This document shows, piece after piece, positions 6,845 to 8,986 of a stretch of 8,986 bases of DNA; position 1 is the stretch's first letter; the number at the start of each line of letters is the position of its first letter. The translations under genes and the position numbers were made by a program. The notes beneath the pieces are model-generated. The model did not search any database and had not been told where the DNA came from. It worked only from the letters and a program-made list of their open reading frames with translations. The stretch spans positions 1 to 8,986 of the forward strand of contig QCQS01000034.1 in the NCBI GenBank assembly GCA_003212115.1. Direction: 5' to 3'. The DNA comes from Prochlorococcus sp. AG-455-E15 (lineage in GTDB: Bacteria; Cyanobacteriota; Cyanobacteriia; PCC-6307; Cyanobiaceae).

Positions 6845-7879
6845 ATGCTTTTAAGTGATTTAGTTGATCTAATAAAAAAAGGAAATTCAAATTTTATTAG
6901 TGCCAATATTTTCGAAGATTTAAACATAGATGATGCTGCCTCATTAGATGCTGCAGTTAAACATCAAATATCTTTTTTAGAGGAAAATAATATCCTTAAA
7001 GAAAAATTAGATCAAACTAAAGCCTCAGCAATAATAACTACTAACAACGATGAAATCGTTAGTGCCCTAAAAAAACTCAATATATCTAACATAATCGTTA
7101 AAAATCCAAGAATTGCATTTGCAGAAGTATTGGATTATTTATATAAAACTATCAATTTCAAACCAGGAATTCATGCTTCAGCAGTTATAGATAAAACAGC
7201 AATAATTGGAGCAGATTGCCATATTGGACCTAATGTCTATATTGGAGAAAATACAGTAATTGGAGACAATAATCATATTCTTCCTGGATCATCAATTTTA
7301 GGCAATGTTCAAATAGGAAATAATAATATAATTCATCCTAATTGTGTTATTTACGAAAATACCACTCTAAAAAATAATTGTGTAATTAATTCAAATTCTG
7401 TTATTGGATCAGAGGGATTTGGTTTTATTCCTGAAAATGGCAAATGGGTAAAGATGCCGCAAAAAGGTGGTGTAAAAATAATGAGTTTTGTAGAAATTGG
7501 AACTAATTGTTGTATTGATAGACCCGCAGTTGGATTTACTTTTATTGATGAGGGAACAAAGTTGGATAATTTAATACAAATAGGTCATGGCGTAAAAATT
7601 GGAAAGAATTGTGCATTTGCAGCTCAAGTTGGTATCGCTGGAGGCGCAAATATTGGAGATGGTGTTATTTTGGCAGGGCAAGTAGGAGTCAATAATAGAG
7701 TAAAAGTTGGTAATAATGTCATTGCGAGTTCAAAATGCGGAATCCATTGTGACATTGAAGATGGCAAGGTAATAAGTGGTTTCCCCGCGATGGAAAATAA
7801 ATCATGGCTAAGGAGTTCAAGTATTTTTAAAAAATTACCAGAATTAGCAAAAAAACTTAGACAATTAGACAAGCAATAA
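6845..7879 (+). CDS. lpxD: UDP-3-O-(3-hydroxyacyl)glucosamine N-acyltransferase
   Basis: A 344-residue cytoplasmic enzyme that transfers a 3-hydroxyacyl chain from acyl carrier protein to the amino group of UDP-3-O-acylglucosamine, the third step of lipid A synthesis. Residues 1 to about 102 form the uridine-binding N-terminal domain, including AAVKHQISFL (36-45) and a PRIAFAEVLDYL stretch (88-99). Residues from about 107 to 320 are hexapeptide repeats forming a left-handed beta helix (IGADCHIGPNVYIGENTVIG and later copies). The catalytic block is LDNLIQIGHGVKIGKN, with His248 matching the essential His of the E. coli enzyme. GSEGFGFIPENGKWVKMPQ (188-206) and CIDRPAVG (223-230) are also family-typical. 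A short C-terminal helix ends KLPELAKKLRQL, close to the usual layout. There is no obvious ribosome binding site; leuB starts 28 bases downstream. Its presence implies an outer membrane with lipid A. Confidence 0.96.
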   Translation: MLLSDLVDLIKKGNSNFISANIFEDLNIDDAASLDAAVKHQISFLEENNILKEKLDQTKASAIITTNNDEIVSALKKLNISNIIVKNPRIAFAEVLDYLYKTINFKPGIHASAVIDKTAIIGADCHIGPNVYIGENTVIGDNNHILPGSSILGNVQIGNNNIIHPNCVIYENTTLKNNCVINSNSVIGSEGFGFIPENGKWVKMPQKGGVKIMSFVEIGTNCCIDRPAVGFTFIDEGTKLDNLIQIGHGVKIGKNCAFAAQVGIAGGANIGDGVILAGQVGVNNRVKVGNNVIASSKCGIHCDIEDGKVISGFPAMENKSWLRSSSIFKKLPELAKKLRQLDKQ

Positions 7880-7907
7880 TTTATTGTTCTATTAAACAAA
7901 AATTTAA

Positions 7908-8981
7908 ATGAAGAAATATAAGATTGTTTTAATGTCAGGAGACGGGATTGGACCAGAGATTTCAGAAGTTTCAAAAAAAGTTTTAAAAAAGCTTTCAAAA
8001 AATCATAATTTCGATATTGAGATTATTGAAAAATTATTTGGAGGGATAGCGTATGAAAAATATGGTACTCCTGCTCCAGATGAGACACTAGATCAATGTA
8101 AAAAAAGTGACGCAGTACTTTTAGCATGTGTTGGAGATATTAAATATGATTCTCTTGCAAGAGAATTAAGGCCAGAAAGTGGGTTACTAAAGTTAAGATC
8201 TGCCCTAAACCTTTTCGCAAATATCAGGCCTGTCAAAATAAGAAAATCTCTATTAGATGCAAGTACATTAAAAAAAGAAATCGTTGAGCATGTAGATCTT
8301 ATTGTCGTAAGAGAATTAATAGGAGGAATTTATTTTGGAAAACCAAGAGGCCACATAACAAATACAAAAATCCCAAAAGCTTTCAATACTATGGTTTATG
8401 ATTCGAATGAAATAGAAAGAATAACCGAAATAGCAATAAAAATTGCTAACCAAAGAAATAAAAAAATATGTTCTGTTGATAAATCAAACGTTCTTGAGGT
8501 TAGTCAATTGTGGAGAGATACAGTTTTAAATATCACCTCAAAAGATAAAAATATATCTCTAAGCAATATGTACGTTGATAATGCAGCAATGCAATTAGTT
8601 AGAGATCCTGGTCAATTTGATGTGATTTTAACTAGTAATTTATTTGGAGATATTTTAAGCGACTTAGCCGCAATGTTAACTGGTTCTATTGGTATGCTTC
8701 CATCTGCTTCGTTAAACAATAATGGCCCAGGCGTTTTTGAACCTGTTCATGGTTCGGCTCCTGATATAGCTGGTAAAAACATAGCTAATCCTATTGCAAT
8801 GCTTTTATCTGCTTCCATGATGTTAAAAATTGGATTAAATGAAGAAGAAGCTGCAGAAAATTTAGAAACTGCCATTGATAAAGTTTTATCAAAAGGATTT
8901 AGAACAGCAGATTTAGCTGATGGGTCTACTGAAGTTTTATCTTGCAGTGAAATCGGAGATAAAATAATTGATGAAATTTAA
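7908..8981 (+). CDS. leuB: 3-isopropylmalate dehydrogenase (EC 1.1.1.85)
   Basis: A complete 357-residue cytoplasmic enzyme. It oxidises and decarboxylates (2R,3S)-3-isopropylmalate with NAD+ to give 2-oxoisocaproate, the precursor of leucine. Motifs in order: MSGDGIGPEI (9-18), SGLLKLRSALNLFANIRPVK (91-110) with substrate arginines 97 and 107, VVRELIGGIYFGKPRG (133-148) with Arg135 and Tyr142, Lys192 in VDKSNVLEV, Asp224 in YVDNAAMQL, Asp248 and Asp252 in SNLFGDILSDLAAML (metal site), and the NAD-binding FEPVHGSAPDIAGK. The RELIGGIYFG form and the leucine-type substrate loop favour LeuB over isocitrate dehydrogenase. The arginine, tyrosine and lysine spacing agrees with well-studied bacterial enzymes. 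The TAA is at 8979-8981, five bases before the window ends, so regulation or partners downstream cannot be seen. It lies last in the co-oriented run after lpxD. Confidence 0.97.
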   Translation: MKKYKIVLMSGDGIGPEISEVSKKVLKKLSKNHNFDIEIIEKLFGGIAYEKYGTPAPDETLDQCKKSDAVLLACVGDIKYDSLARELRPESGLLKLRSALNLFANIRPVKIRKSLLDASTLKKEIVEHVDLIVVRELIGGIYFGKPRGHITNTKIPKAFNTMVYDSNEIERITEIAIKIANQRNKKICSVDKSNVLEVSQLWRDTVLNITSKDKNISLSNMYVDNAAMQLVRDPGQFDVILTSNLFGDILSDLAAMLTGSIGMLPSASLNNNGPGVFEPVHGSAPDIAGKNIANPIAMLLSASMMLKIGLNEEEAAENLETAIDKVLSKGFRTADLADGSTEVLSCSEIGDKIIDEI

Positions 8982-8986
8982 AAAAA

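Noticed and set aside
7874..7886. A/T-only palindrome (6-base arms) over the lpxD stop codon, considered as a terminator or operator
   Set aside because: The stem is almost purely A-T, no T-tract follows, and such short palindromes are expected by chance at this base composition.
7624..7998. A 124-codon open frame on the minus strand across the lpxD/leuB junction
   Set aside because: It lies opposite two certain genes, shows no family motif, and its composition mirrors the hexapeptide-repeat coding strand. Other minus-strand frames in the window are shorter and equally unconvincing.
1..8986. Defence system, prophage, integrative element or other accessory island
   Set aside because: No integrase, transposase, tRNA, direct repeats, toxin-antitoxin-like pair or change in base composition is visible. 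The genes look like core cyanobacterial genes in one orientation.

Overview
The window is a strongly AT-rich, gene-dense stretch of a cyanobacterial chromosome. It is most likely from a high-light-adapted Prochlorococcus. This rests on four things: very low GC by eye, A/T-rich codon use with many Lys, Asn and Ile residues, almost no intergenic space, and a gene set typical of marine picocyanobacteria (Ycf55/DUF3685, a cysteine-free thioredoxin-like PSI accumulation factor, DUF3727, and a CofE-like protein beside ruvX, proB, lpxD and leuB). The genus call comes from recognising these families, not from a search.

All nine genes lie on the + strand. Gaps are 0 to 28 bases and two neighbouring pairs overlap by 4 bases, so the window looks like one long transcription unit or a run of co-oriented operons. 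I saw no tRNA, rRNA, CRISPR array, insertion sequence, long repeat or convincing terminator. No stretch longer than about 30 bases lacks a gene.

The left half (1-4225) holds poorly characterised cyanobacterial genes. First is the 3' part of a Ycf55/DUF3685 gene, open to the left edge and apparently carrying the end of a degenerate response-regulator receiver domain. Then come an exported thioredoxin-like protein whose two catalytic cysteine positions are serines, a membrane-anchored protein with a CofE-like (F420-0:gamma-glutamyl ligase) domain, and a protein that reads as two degenerate GNAT acetyltransferase folds in tandem.

The right half (4222-8981) is more familiar housekeeping: ruvX/yqgF (RNA/DNA processing nuclease), DUF3727, a YqeG-type HAD phosphatase, proB (first step of proline synthesis), lpxD (third step of lipid A synthesis) and leuB (leucine synthesis). 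These genes act in unrelated pathways and probably share a transcript because the genome is compact.

I found no evidence of a defence system, mobile island or other wholly new system. The points most worth a second look are the four left-hand genes: three seem to keep a known enzyme or regulator fold while losing its signature residues, and one carries a cofactor-ligase domain for a cofactor whose use in this lineage is unclear.
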